DNA from: Pseudomonas ovata
GTDB lineage: Bacteria > Pseudomonadota > Gammaproteobacteria > Pseudomonadales > Pseudomonadaceae
NCBI RefSeq assembly: GCF_003131185.1
Contig: NZ_QFFU01000027.1
Coordinates: forward strand, 1-64,000
Length of the DNA: 64,000 nt
Direction: 5' to 3'
The stretch's first letter is position 1. Every line of letters begins with the position of its first letter. Of this stretch, positions 35,777 to 44,955 are shown piece after piece. Both the position numbers and the translations under genes were made by a program. The notes beneath the pieces are model-generated. The model was not told where the DNA came from and did not search any database. It saw only the letters and a program-made list of their open reading frames with translations.

Positions 35777-37834
35777 ATGAACAGCCTGTTGTCGCCGGGT
35801 ATGCGTCTGTTGGGACGTTTTGGCTTTGCTCGCAAGTTTCAGCTGCTGTTCCTGCTGTTCATGCTGCCGTTGCTGGGCAGTGTGTGGATGATTGGCGTGG
35901 AGTACCGCGCCAAGCTGGCGGTGATTGCCCAGGAGCAATCGGGAGTGCGCCAGTTGCTGGCCATGGATGAGCTGGATCGCGAACTGTCGGCGCAGCGTGA
36001 TCGCGCCGCACGCTGGAAGGCGATCGATATCCTGCGTGAGCCTACGCCCGAAGCGCGTCAGGTGATGAGCCAGATCGACGCCGCCGTGCCGCGCATCAAC
36101 CAGGCGCTGCAAAACCTGGAGGCCGCACTGGCCAGTGAAAAGGTCGGGGCCGACACGCAGGCGCGCTACAAGACCCTGCAAGCGTCGGTCAAGGGGCTGG
36201 ACACTGAATCCTTGCGCAGCGTGGGCTGGTGGCCGGACGGTTATGATCGCTTTACGACGGCGATCAGCCATCTGCAAGCGGTGCGTGACCAGATCACCAT
36301 GGACACCGGGCTGATTCTCGATCCGTGGCTGGAAACCTACCTGTTGATGCAGTTGTCGACCCAGCAGACCCCTGAACTGGTCGAACGTATCGGCCGCATG
36401 GCCAGTATTGGCCAGACCTCGGTGGTCACCGGCCAGTTCAGCCTGCAGAGCCGCTTGCAGATGCGCGACCTGCGCAGCCGCATTGACGACGCCCGCGAAC
36501 AGATGCTCAAAACGGGCAGCTCCCTGCAAAGCCGCCTGCCGCCGGAGTTGCAAGGCTGGGCCGGCCGTTACGTGGCGACCATGCAAGTGCTCAATGAAGA
36601 ACTGAAGGTGCTCGACGACGGGGTGTTTGGCGGCACGATCAAGCTCAAGCCGGTCGACTTCGAGCGCAGTGTCGACCGCTTGCTGGACGAGATGGCCACG
36701 CTGCGCCAGCAATCGTTGCAGTCGCTCAACGAGCGACTCGATTACTACCACGACAAATCCAACCGCGAATTCATCCCGGTGGGCGTGACCATTGGCGTGC
36801 TGCTGCTCGCCGCCCTGTACCTGTTCGCCTGTTTGCAGGCGTCGATCCGGCGCAGCGCCAGCGGCATCACTATGCTGGCCGAATCGCTGCGTGACGGTAA
36901 CCTGTGCGTCGAGGTTTCGGTGCAGGGCCGTGATGAACTGGCGGCCATCAGCCGGGCCTTGAACGTGGCCGTGGTGCAATTGCGCACCAGCCTGTTAGGG
37001 GTCAACCACGAAACCCAGCAACTGGGCTCGGCGGTGCAGACCCTCAATACTCAGGCCAACGACACACTGTACGAGGTGGAGGAACAGCAACAGCAGATCA
37101 GCCAGATCGCTGCCGCCGCCACGCAACTGGCCGCCACCTCCCAAGGCGTGGCCAAGAGCTGCGAGCAGGCGTCCGACAGCGCCCGGCAGACCCGGCGCAT
37201 CGCCGAAGAAAGCAGCCGCGACAGCCAGCGCACCACCGACAGCATCCAGCAACTCAACCGTCGCCTGACCGAAACGGCCGAAGCACTGGGCCGGGTCAGC
37301 GAGCAGGGCCAACAGATCCAGTCGGTGGTCGATGCCATTCGTGGCATTGCCGAGCAGACCAACCTGCTGGCGCTCAACGCCGCGATCGAGGCCGCGCGCG
37401 CCGGCGAGCAGGGCAGGGGCTTTGCCGTGGTTGCCGACGAGGTGCGCAGCCTGTCGCAGCGCACCCAGGCTTCGACCGCGCAGATTGCCGGCACGGTCGA
37501 CAGTCTGCGTGCCACCGTGACCCAGGCGGTGAATCTGATGGAGGCCGCCTGCGGCCAGGCCGTCAACGATGCGCAATCGGTGACCGGGCTGGGCGTGCGC
37601 CTGGGCGAAATCGCCACGGCCGTACAAGGCGTCACCGACACCCTGGCGCAGATCCTCACCGCCGTAGAAGAACAGGCCACCACCGCCGACGAAGTCAGCG
37701 GCAATATCCAGCAGGTCGACCAGGCCGCCGGGCGCCTGCTGGACGGCGCGCGTGCAGTCAACCAGGCAGCTGATACGCTGAGCAAAGGCAGCCGTGCCCT
37801 GAACGACAATACGGCACGGTTTCATCTGAGCTGA
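35777..37834 (+). CDS. methyl-accepting chemotaxis protein with long sensor domain
   Basis: This 685-residue protein has a first membrane helix at about residues 23-44 (LLFLLFMLPLLGSVWMIGV) and an unusually long helical periplasmic part to about residue 330. A second helix (IPVGVTIGVLLLAALYLFACL), HAMP and a signalling domain with QTNLLALNAAIEAARAGEQG follow. I chose the ATG at 35777 because AGGAG lies 7 bases upstream. The sensor has no Cache signature and resembles nitrate/nitrite-like or other helical sensors only in being all-helical. Ligand unknown. Confidence 0.92.
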   Translation: MNSLLSPGMRLLGRFGFARKFQLLFLLFMLPLLGSVWMIGVEYRAKLAVIAQEQSGVRQLLAMDELDRELSAQRDRAARWKAIDILREPTPEARQVMSQIDAAVPRINQALQNLEAALASEKVGADTQARYKTLQASVKGLDTESLRSVGWWPDGYDRFTTAISHLQAVRDQITMDTGLILDPWLETYLLMQLSTQQTPELVERIGRMASIGQTSVVTGQFSLQSRLQMRDLRSRIDDAREQMLKTGSSLQSRLPPELQGWAGRYVATMQVLNEELKVLDDGVFGGTIKLKPVDFERSVDRLLDEMATLRQQSLQSLNERLDYYHDKSNREFIPVGVTIGVLLLAALYLFACLQASIRRSASGITMLAESLRDGNLCVEVSVQGRDELAAISRALNVAVVQLRTSLLGVNHETQQLGSAVQTLNTQANDTLYEVEEQQQQISQIAAAATQLAATSQGVAKSCEQASDSARQTRRIAEESSRDSQRTTDSIQQLNRRLTETAEALGRVSEQGQQIQSVVDAIRGIAEQTNLLALNAAIEAARAGEQGRGFAVVADEVRSLSQRTQASTAQIAGTVDSLRATVTQAVNLMEAACGQAVNDAQSVTGLGVRLGEIATAVQGVTDTLAQILTAVEEQATTADEVSGNIQQVDQAAGRLLDGARAVNQAADTLSKGSRALNDNTARFHLS

Positions 37835-37899
37835 AGCAGCAGCGGGCAGGCATACATGCAATGTGTGCCTGCCCGCCCTGCGGCAACGGACCCACCCTC

Positions 37900-38247
37900 A
37901 TGAGCACACCCGTCAACCTGTTCGCCCCCTTGCCCGACGCCCGCACCGCCGAGGTGTTCACCGACCTGCTGGTCACGCCCGGCTGTCGCATCGAGCGCAT
38001 CGTCTCCCACGGTCAGACCACACCCCTTGACCGGCCTTATCGTCAGCCGCATGTCGAATGGGTGATGGTGGTCAGCGGCGCCGCCCGGGTGATGATGGAC
38101 GGCGCTGAAACCGTCCTGGCGCCCGGCGACCACCTGCTGATCCCGGCCGACACCGAGCACCTCGTGACCTTTACCGACCCTGACCAGCCCACGGTGTGGC
38201 TGGCGGTTCACATCGGCGAAGCGGACATCAATCCGGCGGGGGCCTGA
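37900..38247 (+). CDS. small cupin-domain protein
   Basis: This 115-residue single cupin barrel has motif 1 around YRQPHVEWVMVVSGAARVMMDG and motif 2 APGDHLLIPADTEHLV, with several His residues that could bind a metal. I prefer the ATG at 37900 (MSTPVNLFAPLPD), preceded by ACGGA. The frame is open back to 37861. It follows the chemoreceptor by 65 bp and may be cotranscribed. Function unknown. Confidence 0.85.
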   Translation: MSTPVNLFAPLPDARTAEVFTDLLVTPGCRIERIVSHGQTTPLDRPYRQPHVEWVMVVSGAARVMMDGAETVLAPGDHLLIPADTEHLVTFTDPDQPTVWLAVHIGEADINPAGA

Positions 38248-38254
38248 GCCCGGT

Positions 38255-38465
38255 CGCAGAGGCCGGCAAGGCCGCAGCCTCTGCTGTGCCTGTGAGGCAG
38301 CCATCGCCGGCAAGCCGCCTCCCACCGGCTCTGCGGTGAGGCGTCCATTTGCGTATGAACGATGCAGACGCTGGCCGCGGTGTTGAGCGTTGCATAGCGC
38401 TTGTGGGAGGGGGCTTGCCCGCGAAGAGGCCGGCCGCCTCCCACCGGTTCAGCGGTGAGGCGTGC
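38255..38465. repeat. REP cluster with duplicated flank
   Basis: Several REP half-sites occur: GCCGGCAAGCCGCCTCCCACC near 38309 and GTGGGAGGGGGCTTGCCCGC near 38403. CCTCCCACCGGYTCWGCGGTGAGGCGT appears in two copies at about 38320 and 38440. The second copy reaches the stop of the MFS gene that ends at 38468. The 220-bp gap between the cupin and MFS genes is made almost only of this material. Confidence 0.75.
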
Positions 38466-38467
38466 AT

Positions 38468-39817
38468 TTACTTGCGAATCACCACCCGCTCGAACCGCCC
38501 GGCCAGTACGGTGTAGGCAAAGATCGCCACCAGGCCATGCGCGGCCACGAACCACAGCGCCGAGTCGAACGAGCCGGTGGTGGCGACGAAGTAACCGATC
38601 ACCACCGGGGTGATGATGCCGGCGGTGTTGCCGATGCCGTTGAACACGCCGCCACTCAGGCCCACCATGCCTTGCGGTGCGGTGTCCGACAGCACGGCCC
38701 AGCCGACGGCCGCCAGGCCCTTGCCGAAGAACGCCAGGGCCATCAGCGCAATGACCATCCAGTTGGCGTCCACGTAGTTGGCCGACACCAGGGTGGCCGC
38801 CAAGGCCATGCCGATCACGAAGGGTGTCTTGCGCGCCCGGGACGGGTGCACGCCACGGCGGATCAGCCAGTCGGAGACCACGCCGCCCAGCACGCCACCG
38901 GAGAACCCGCAGATCGCTGGCAAGGCCGCGACCCAACCCGCTTCCATGATGGTCATGCCCCGGCCCTTGATCAGGTAGATCGGAAACCAGGTGATGAAAA
39001 AATAGGTCAGCGCGGTGATGCAGTACTGGCCCAGGTACACGCCCCACAGGGTGCGGCTGGTGAACAGTTGCGCCACTTCACGCCATTGGGTCTTGGGTTT
39101 TTCGCTCTTGCGCCGGGCTTCCAGGTCGACCAGCGCGCCGCCTTCGCGGAGGTAATCCATCTCGGCCTTTTCCAGGCGCGGGTGGCTGGCCGGGTCGTGG
39201 TACAGGGCGAACCAGAAGAAAGTCGCGACGATGCCCAGCCCGCCCATCCACAGGAACACATGTTCCCAGCCCATGCTGTGGGTCAGCCAGGCCATCAATG
39301 GCGCGAACACCACCACGGCCATGTACTGCGCCGAGTTGAACAGCGCCGAGGCCGTGCCGCGTTCCTTGGTCGGAAACCAGCTGGACACGATACGGTTGTT
39401 GGCCGGGAACGCCGGCGACTCCACCAGCCCGAGCATGAAGCGCATGCCGAACAGCGCCACCGCCGCCGTGGAACCCACCAGGCCGATCCAGCCCACTGTG
39501 CCTTGCAGCAGGGTGAACACCGACCACAGGAACAGGCTGCAACCGTACACCCGACGGGCGCCGTAGCGGTCAAGCAGCCAGCCGCCGGGAATCTGCCCCA
39601 GCGCATAGGCCCAGGCAAAGGCCGAAAAGATCATGCCGAGCATCATCGGGTCCAGGCCCAGTTCCTTGACCACCTCGGTGCCGGCAATCGACATGGTGGC
39701 GCGGTCAGCGTAGTTGAGCACGGTGACGACGAAAATCAGTGCCAGGATGACGAAGCGATGACGACCGACGCGAGCCTCGGACGCCGCGGCGTCCAGCGGG
39801 ACGGTTTTGCTGTTCAT
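38468..39817 (-). CDS. ACS-family MFS transporter (sugar-acid type)
   Basis: This 449-residue transporter with about twelve helices carries the anion:cation symporter hallmarks VLNYADRATMSIAG in helix 1, AYALGQIPGGWLLDRYGARRVYG in loop 2-3 and GLVESPAFPANNRIVSSWFPTKERGTASALFNSAQY. The group includes glucarate/galactarate, galactonate and phthalate transporters. It lies 57 bp downstream of a D-2-hydroxyacid dehydrogenase gene on the same strand, so uptake of a hydroxy or sugar acid is likely. It is paralogous to the transporter at 43484. Confidence 0.88.
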   Translation of the reverse strand: MNSKTVPLDAAASEARVGRHRFVILALIFVVTVLNYADRATMSIAGTEVVKELGLDPMMLGMIFSAFAWAYALGQIPGGWLLDRYGARRVYGCSLFLWSVFTLLQGTVGWIGLVGSTAAVALFGMRFMLGLVESPAFPANNRIVSSWFPTKERGTASALFNSAQYMAVVVFAPLMAWLTHSMGWEHVFLWMGGLGIVATFFWFALYHDPASHPRLEKAEMDYLREGGALVDLEARRKSEKPKTQWREVAQLFTSRTLWGVYLGQYCITALTYFFITWFPIYLIKGRGMTIMEAGWVAALPAICGFSGGVLGGVVSDWLIRRGVHPSRARKTPFVIGMALAATLVSANYVDANWMVIALMALAFFGKGLAAVGWAVLSDTAPQGMVGLSGGVFNGIGNTAGIITPVVIGYFVATTGSFDSALWFVAAHGLVAIFAYTVLAGRFERVVIRK

Positions 39818-39874
39818 TGGGTGTTCTCCGCAGGCCCTCGAGGGGCCCTGTTGTTCTTGGAAGGAGAAAGCGCG

Positions 39875-40813
39875 TCAGGCCGGCAGGGCGGCCTTGCGTT
39901 GGGTTTCGGCAAAGCAGGCCTGCAGGTGCGACAGGACGATTTCGCCCATGGCCAGGCGGGTCTGTTCGGTGGCGCTGGCGCGGTGCGGTTGCAGCACCAC
40001 GTTGTCCAGCGTGCGCAGGGCCTCGGGGACGTTGGGTTCGTCGACAAACACGTCCAGCCCGGCACCGGCGATGGTGCCGTCTTGCAGGGCGGCGATCAGT
40101 GCGTCTTCATCGACCAGCTTGCCGCGCGCGACATTGATGAAATAGCCCTTGGGGCCCAGCGCCTCGAATACCTCGCGGGTCATGATCGCCCGGCCCAGGT
40201 CAGCCGAGGCGGCCAGCACCACCACATCGCTGTGGCGCGCCAGCTCCAGCAGGTCGGGGAAAAAGCGGTAGCCGGTCTGTGGCTGCTCGCGCAAGTCGTT
40301 GTACTGGATGCTCATGCCGAACGCCTGGGCGCGACGAGCAATGGCGTGGCCGACCTGGCCCAGGCCGACGATGCCGATGCGCGTGCCGCTGACCTTGCGC
40401 GCCAGCGGCTGGTTGACCCGGCCCCACTGGCCGGTGCGCACGATGCGCTCGCCGACGGCCAGGTCGCGCAGGGTCATGATCAGCAGACCCATGGCCATGT
40501 CGGCCACGTCATCGGTCAAGACGCCCGGCGTGGTGGTGACCCGCACGCCGCGTTCGGCAGCGTGGTCCAGGTCGACCGCGTCGGTGCCGATGCCGCTGAT
40601 GGCAATGATCTGCAGGTTGGGCAAACGGTCCATCAGCGCATTGGACAAACCCTTGGCGCCCCCGGTGACCACGCCGCGAATGCGCGGGCCGACCGCATTG
40701 AGCAGGGCGTCCTGATCGTCGGCCAGGTACAGGCGGTGGACGGTGTAGCTGTGCAGGAGCCGGGCGTCGATGGGCGCCGGAACGGGTTGGGTGAGCAGGA
40801 TATCCTGGGTCAT
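39875..40813 (-). CDS. D-2-hydroxyacid dehydrogenase (NAD(P)-dependent)
   Basis: This 312-residue enzyme has the nucleotide fold GIVGLGQVGHAIARRA and a visible catalytic set: Arg in NVARGKLVDEDAL, Glu in LDVFVDEPN and His in VLQPHRASAT. It should interconvert a 2-keto acid and a D-2-hydroxy acid; glyoxylate or hydroxypyruvate reduction is typical of this branch. I chose the ATG at 40813 because AAGGAA lies 6-7 bases upstream. It heads an operon with the ACS transporter and is divergent from a LysR gene. A close paralogue lies at 46588. Confidence 0.9.
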   Translation of the reverse strand: MTQDILLTQPVPAPIDARLLHSYTVHRLYLADDQDALLNAVGPRIRGVVTGGAKGLSNALMDRLPNLQIIAISGIGTDAVDLDHAAERGVRVTTTPGVLTDDVADMAMGLLIMTLRDLAVGERIVRTGQWGRVNQPLARKVSGTRIGIVGLGQVGHAIARRAQAFGMSIQYNDLREQPQTGYRFFPDLLELARHSDVVVLAASADLGRAIMTREVFEALGPKGYFINVARGKLVDEDALIAALQDGTIAGAGLDVFVDEPNVPEALRTLDNVVLQPHRASATEQTRLAMGEIVLSHLQACFAETQRKAALPA

Positions 40814-40873
40814 CGTCACTTCCTTTGAATTGTCGTTGTAAAGGACTCTGAGAGTGACGACAGCCTAGGAAAA

Positions 40874-40913
40874 ACATCGATTCACGTCTAACATCCATAG
40901 TGAATGTATCGAT
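40874..40913. promoter_or_regulatory. operator-like dyad between LysR gene and its divergent operon
   Basis: ATCGATTCAC near 40875 and GTGAATGTATCGAT ending at 40913 form an imperfect inverted repeat centred between the divergent starts. LysR proteins typically bind a dyad here and control both directions. The assignment is positional. Confidence 0.5.
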
Positions 40914-40927
40914 ACAAGAATTGAATC

Positions 40928-41824
40928 GTGGAATTGCACCAATTGCGTTGCTTTGTGATGGTTGCCGAGGAGTTGCACTTCGGTCGGGCCGCACAACGGC
41001 TGTTCATGACCCAGCCACCGCTGAGCCGACAGATCCAGTTGCTGGAGCGATCACTGGGCGTGCAGTTGCTCGACCGCAACAACCGCCAGGTGCGCCTGAC
41101 CGTGGCCGGTCGGCAATTTCTGCGCGATGCCCAGCACCTGCTGGCCTACACTGAGCAGGCCAGCGACAGCGCCCGGCGCCTGGCCAGTGGCGAGGCCGGG
41201 CAACTGGTGCTCGGGTTTACGGCGGTCAGCGGCTACAACCTGATTCCCGAACTGCTCAGCCAGGCCGGGCAGGCGCTGCCGGACATCGGCTTCGAGCTGC
41301 ACGAGATGGTCTCCAGCGACCAGACCGAAGCCCTGGCCGCCAACATGATCGACATCGGTTTCGTGCGCAGTGCAGACCCGCGCCAGGGCTGGAGCTACCA
41401 ACTGGCCAGCCGCGAGCCGCTGATGGTGGTGATGCCCACCGGGCATCCGTTGGCGGAGCGGGCGCAGTTGTCGGTCAGCGACCTGGTGCATCACCCGTTC
41501 ATCATGTATTCGGCCAAGGAAGGGCGCTATTTCTACGACTGCATCGTTGGCCTGTTCGCCACGGCCGGTGTATCGCCGCGCTACCTGTACTATCTCAAGC
41601 AGACCCACTCGATTCTGGGCCTGGTGCGCGCCGGCCTGGGCATCGCCATTGTCCCGGCCTCGGGCCGCGAGCTGTATATGGGCCACCTGCAATTTCGCCC
41701 GCTGGTCGATGCCTCGCCGACCGCCGACATGTACATGGTCTACCGCGACGACAACGACAACCCGGCGCTGCCCCGCTTCATCGACCTGGCCGCGCGGTTC
41801 TTTGCCAGCGCCGAAAATCTATAA
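40928..41824 (+). CDS. LysR-family transcriptional regulator
   Basis: This 298-residue protein has an N-terminal winged HTH (MELHQLRCFVMVAEELHFGRAAQRLFMTQPPLSRQIQLLER) and a substrate-binding domain beginning near residue 90. The start is a GTG at 40928, giving the canonical MELHQLRCF. It is divergent from the D-2-hydroxyacid dehydrogenase/ACS operon and most likely senses the imported acid. A REPIN follows the gene. Confidence 0.93.
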   Translation: MELHQLRCFVMVAEELHFGRAAQRLFMTQPPLSRQIQLLERSLGVQLLDRNNRQVRLTVAGRQFLRDAQHLLAYTEQASDSARRLASGEAGQLVLGFTAVSGYNLIPELLSQAGQALPDIGFELHEMVSSDQTEALAANMIDIGFVRSADPRQGWSYQLASREPLMVVMPTGHPLAERAQLSVSDLVHHPFIMYSAKEGRYFYDCIVGLFATAGVSPRYLYYLKQTHSILGLVRAGLGIAIVPASGRELYMGHLQFRPLVDASPTADMYMVYRDDNDNPALPRFIDLAARFFASAENL

Positions 41825-41901
41825 ACCCGCACGACCGTAGGACCGTAGGACCGGCTTCAGCCGGGAACGGCACTGATTTTATTGCTATTAAATTCAACCC
41901 T

Positions 41902-42012
41902 TGTAGGAGCGCGCTTGCCCGCGACCGAGTGCGTAGCGCTCGCAGAAATCTCGAGAACGCTGCAATTTTACGACTGCTGCGCAGCCGGTCGCGGGCAGAG
42001 CGCGCTCCTACG
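41902..42012. repeat. REPIN-like inverted repeat
   Basis: Arms TAGGAGCGCGCTTGCCCGCG (from 41904) and the inverse ending at 42010 flank the shared spacer with GCGTAGCGCTCGCAGAAATC and TTTTACGACTGCTGCGCAGC. The right end runs into the stop region of the AraC gene at 42008. Another REP-like GGACCGGCTTCAGCCGGGA lies at about 41848. Confidence 0.9.
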
Positions 42013-42928
42013 GGGACACTGGCTCCACTTCCAGTTGCTGGCGCCTGAACTGTCCGGGCGGCAGGCCGTGGATCTGGCGGAAGCGCCTGGAGAAATAGGC
42101 CTCATCGGCAAAGCCGCACAATCGGGCCACTTCACCTACCGGCCGGGTGCCGTTGAGCAGGTGGTTGCGTGCCGCGTGCATGCGTCGCTCCAGCACCAGT
42201 TCGCTGAAGGTCTTGCCGATCTCCTTGCGCAACCAGTGGGTCAGGTAGGTCGGTGACAGGTAGGTGGCCGCCGCAGCCTTGGTCAGGCTCAGGTCCGGGT
42301 CGTCCAGGTGTTTGCGCACGTACTCGGACATCCGCGTCAAGGCATCGCGGCGGCTGGCCTGGGCGGCGTTGTTCTCGGCCAGTTGCTTGAGAGGTTCGGC
42401 GTACAGCCGGCACACCGTGCCGATCATCTGCAGCAGCAGGCCCTTGATGATTTCCCGGGTGCCGAACTGGCGCTGCGGGTCCAGGTCGCGCATCTGCCGC
42501 ACCAGCGTACACACATGCTCGAAGTCGTCCTGCTCCAGAATGAAGTCCATGTGCTCCTGGAAGCGAAACGGCGACAGCTCCGGCGCCAGCAGGATCGACA
42601 CTTCCTCCAGGTCCATCGGGTCGCACTGCAAATGCGGCAGCAAGAAGGTCTGAGAGAAGTTGATGACCATGAAGTGGTTATCGGCCGGGTGCTCGATCAG
42701 GTGCATGCGGTGCGGCAGTATGAAGGCCAGGGCATTGCGCGGGAAAGGGCGCTGCACATGACCGATGTGCTGCACCGTATCGCCGCCCAGGTTGACCTGG
42801 ATCTGGAAGTACTCGTGGCGATGCAGGCCGGTCTCGGCGCGGCGCGCCTTCTCGTCACGGATGTAGAAGTCGGCGCGCTCGCTGCGCTGCTGCATGCCGT
42901 AGGTCGGTACCCGGCTGGCTGACTGCAT
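42008..42928 (-). CDS. AraC-family transcriptional regulator
   Basis: This 306-residue protein has an N-terminal cupin-type sensing domain (HRHEYFQIQVNLGGDTVQHIG, ALAFILPHRMHLIEH) and a C-terminal double HTH (SLTKAAAATYLSPTYLTHWLRKEIGKTFSELV, VGEVARLCGFADEAYFSRRFRQIHG). I chose the second ATG (42928, MQSASRVPTYG): GGGAG abuts the ATG at 42934 but lies 6 bases from the one at 42928. It is divergent from the MFS-FAH-SDR-dehydrogenase operon and is its probable regulator. The last residues overlap a REPIN arm. Confidence 0.9.
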   Translation of the reverse strand: MQSASRVPTYGMQQRSERADFYIRDEKARRAETGLHRHEYFQIQVNLGGDTVQHIGHVQRPFPRNALAFILPHRMHLIEHPADNHFMVINFSQTFLLPHLQCDPMDLEEVSILLAPELSPFRFQEHMDFILEQDDFEHVCTLVRQMRDLDPQRQFGTREIIKGLLLQMIGTVCRLYAEPLKQLAENNAAQASRRDALTRMSEYVRKHLDDPDLSLTKAAAATYLSPTYLTHWLRKEIGKTFSELVLERRMHAARNHLLNGTRPVGEVARLCGFADEAYFSRRFRQIHGLPPGQFRRQQLEVEPVSP

Positions 42929-43483
42929 GTTCATCTCCCTTGTTGATAAACGGCCACCAGGGCCTGGGATCGTAGGAGGATTTTTGTCCAGCGCGGCATG
43001 ATGTGGCAAGCGATGTACGATGACCTTGTATGGATGTGCCTTCACCGGCATTTGGACGATGCAAGGCCTGTGTGCAAAAAACGCGGTCCAGCATTTTCAT
43101 GTCGAAAAGGCTCTAGAACGTACATTTCATGGTTTTGAGTGGCTGGTTTGGTGGTCTTCTGGAGAATCGGCTTTTTTGGACAACAAGGATTAATCCCGGT
43201 CATTGGTGAAAAAACGTTCTAATCCATCCGTTGATTTTTAATGGTTGTACGACCACCTTGATAGGCGTTGCAGAAGACATCGACCAACAATAATCAAAGG
43301 TGCTCGCACAATGACAACCCTTCTTCGCTCGCCCAGACCGCCCGACCGGTGCCCGACGAGTCCGCCCCCCAAGGGCTGAATGACCCCCACCCGATCCAGT
43401 ACAGCACACGCCTTCCGCCTGCGGGAGGGCCGGTCCTGTTTTGCCTGAAAACCTCGATAGCCCAAGAACAAAGAGGTCAAATC
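42929..43483. other. 555-bp divergent control region
   Basis: No credible gene lies here; the open frame from 43268 is an unconvincing extension of the MFS protein. TTTTTGTCC at about 42974 and TTTTTTGGACAA at about 43171 are opposed half-sites 200 bp apart that could be regulator sites. The stretch is AT-richer than the flanking genes, as expected for a regulated promoter region. Confidence 0.4.
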
Positions 43484-44836
43484 ATGTCGAGTCTCCCCAA
43501 CTCCCAGGCTGCGTCTGTCGCCACCGGCGCCGCCCCCCTTGAAGCTGCAGGTTCCTCCGTGCGCCTGCCCACCCGCCGTCGCTGGTTCATGCTGAGCCTG
43601 CTGCTGATCGCCACGATCATCAACTATGTCGACCGGGTGAACATCTCCATCGCCGCACCGTTCATGGCCAAGGACCTGGGGCTGGACAAGATCGAGATGG
43701 GCCTGATCTTCTCCGCCTTTGCCTGGACCTACGCCCTGGCGCTGGTGCCGGCCGGTTTCGTCGCCGACCGCTTCGGCTCCAAGCTCACCTACGGCGTGTC
43801 GCTGATCAGTTGGTCGGCGGTCACTGTCTGCCAGGGCCTGGCCACCGGCTTCAGCTCCTTGTTCGGCCTGCGCCTGGCGGTCGGTGCCATGGAAGCGCCG
43901 GCGTTTCCGGCCAATAGCCGTGCGGTGACGGTGTGGTTTCCGGCCCGCGAGCGCGGCATGGCCAGCAGCATCTACGTGTGCGGCCAGTACCTGGGCACGG
44001 CCCTGTTCACCGGCGCCTTGCTGTGGCTGGCAACCACCTACGACTGGCGTCATGTGTTCTACAGCACCGGCGCCGTCGGCATCGTGTTCGGGGTGATCTG
44101 GCTGTTCCTGTACCGTGACCCGCTCAACTGCAAGAAGGTCAGCAAGGAAGAACTCAAGTACATCGAAGACGGCGGCGGCCTGGTCAAGAGCAGCCAGGAG
44201 CGCACCAGGTTCAACTGGCGCCAGATTGCCGAGCTGTTTCGCTATCGGCAGGTCTGGGCAATTTGCATCGGCAAGTTCGCCAGCACCTCGGCGCTGTATT
44301 TCTTCCTGACCTGGTTCCCGACCTACCTGATCGAAGAGCGTCAGTTGACCACCATCAAGGTCGGCATCTTCGCCATCATGCCGTTCATTGGCGCGACCAT
44401 CGGCATCCTGCTGGCCGGCGCTATTTCGGACCTGCTGATCCGTCGCGGCTACAGCATGTCGTTCGCCCGCAAGCTGCCGCTGGTGGTCGGATCGATGCTG
44501 GGCATGTCCATCGTGCTGGTCAATTTCACCGACTCCAACCTGATCTGCATCGCCATCCTGACCATTGCCTTCTTCGCCCAGGGCATCGCTTCATCGTCGT
44601 GGGCGGCGGTGTCGGAAATCGCGCCCAAGGAACTGATCGGCCTGACTGGCGGGGTCACCAGCCTGGCGGCCAATATCGGTGGCATCGTCACCCCGATCGT
44701 GATCGGCGCCATCGTGCAGTCCACCGGCAACTTCTCCCTGGCGTTCTGGTTCATCGGTGCGGTGGCCTTGATGGGCACCTTGTCTTACTCGCTGCTGCTG
44801 GGCCGGTTGTATCGCATCCAGCTCAAGGCGCGCTGA
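43484..44836 (+). CDS. ACS-family MFS transporter (sugar-acid type)
   Basis: This 450-residue transporter has IINYVDRVNISIAAPFM in helix 1, ALALVPAGFVADRFGSKLTYG in loop 2-3 and GAMEAPAFPANSRAVTVWFPARERGMASS, the ACS signature for organic-anion/sugar-acid uptake. I chose the ATG at 43484 because AGAGG lies 8 bases upstream; the longer frame from 43268 has a non-membrane extension. It leads an apparent operon with FAH hydrolase, SDR and D-2-hydroxyacid dehydrogenase genes, 119 bp from the next gene. Confidence 0.9.
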   Translation: MSSLPNSQAASVATGAAPLEAAGSSVRLPTRRRWFMLSLLLIATIINYVDRVNISIAAPFMAKDLGLDKIEMGLIFSAFAWTYALALVPAGFVADRFGSKLTYGVSLISWSAVTVCQGLATGFSSLFGLRLAVGAMEAPAFPANSRAVTVWFPARERGMASSIYVCGQYLGTALFTGALLWLATTYDWRHVFYSTGAVGIVFGVIWLFLYRDPLNCKKVSKEELKYIEDGGGLVKSSQERTRFNWRQIAELFRYRQVWAICIGKFASTSALYFFLTWFPTYLIEERQLTTIKVGIFAIMPFIGATIGILLAGAISDLLIRRGYSMSFARKLPLVVGSMLGMSIVLVNFTDSNLICIAILTIAFFAQGIASSSWAAVSEIAPKELIGLTGGVTSLAANIGGIVTPIVIGAIVQSTGNFSLAFWFIGAVALMGTLSYSLLLGRLYRIQLKAR

Positions 44837-44955
44837 GTCGGCGTCACCGGGCTCAATCGGCTCGTTTACTCCAAGGCAAAGCGGTTTTCGTCCAACTTTA
44901 CAGGACCAGACCGCTTTAGCCTGAACCTACCCAACAAGACCTGAGCGTGCCGACC

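Noticed and set aside
43268..43483. N-terminal extension of the ACS transporter
   Set aside because: The extra 72 residues are polar and unlike any transporter N-terminus, while AGAGG precedes the ATG at 43484.
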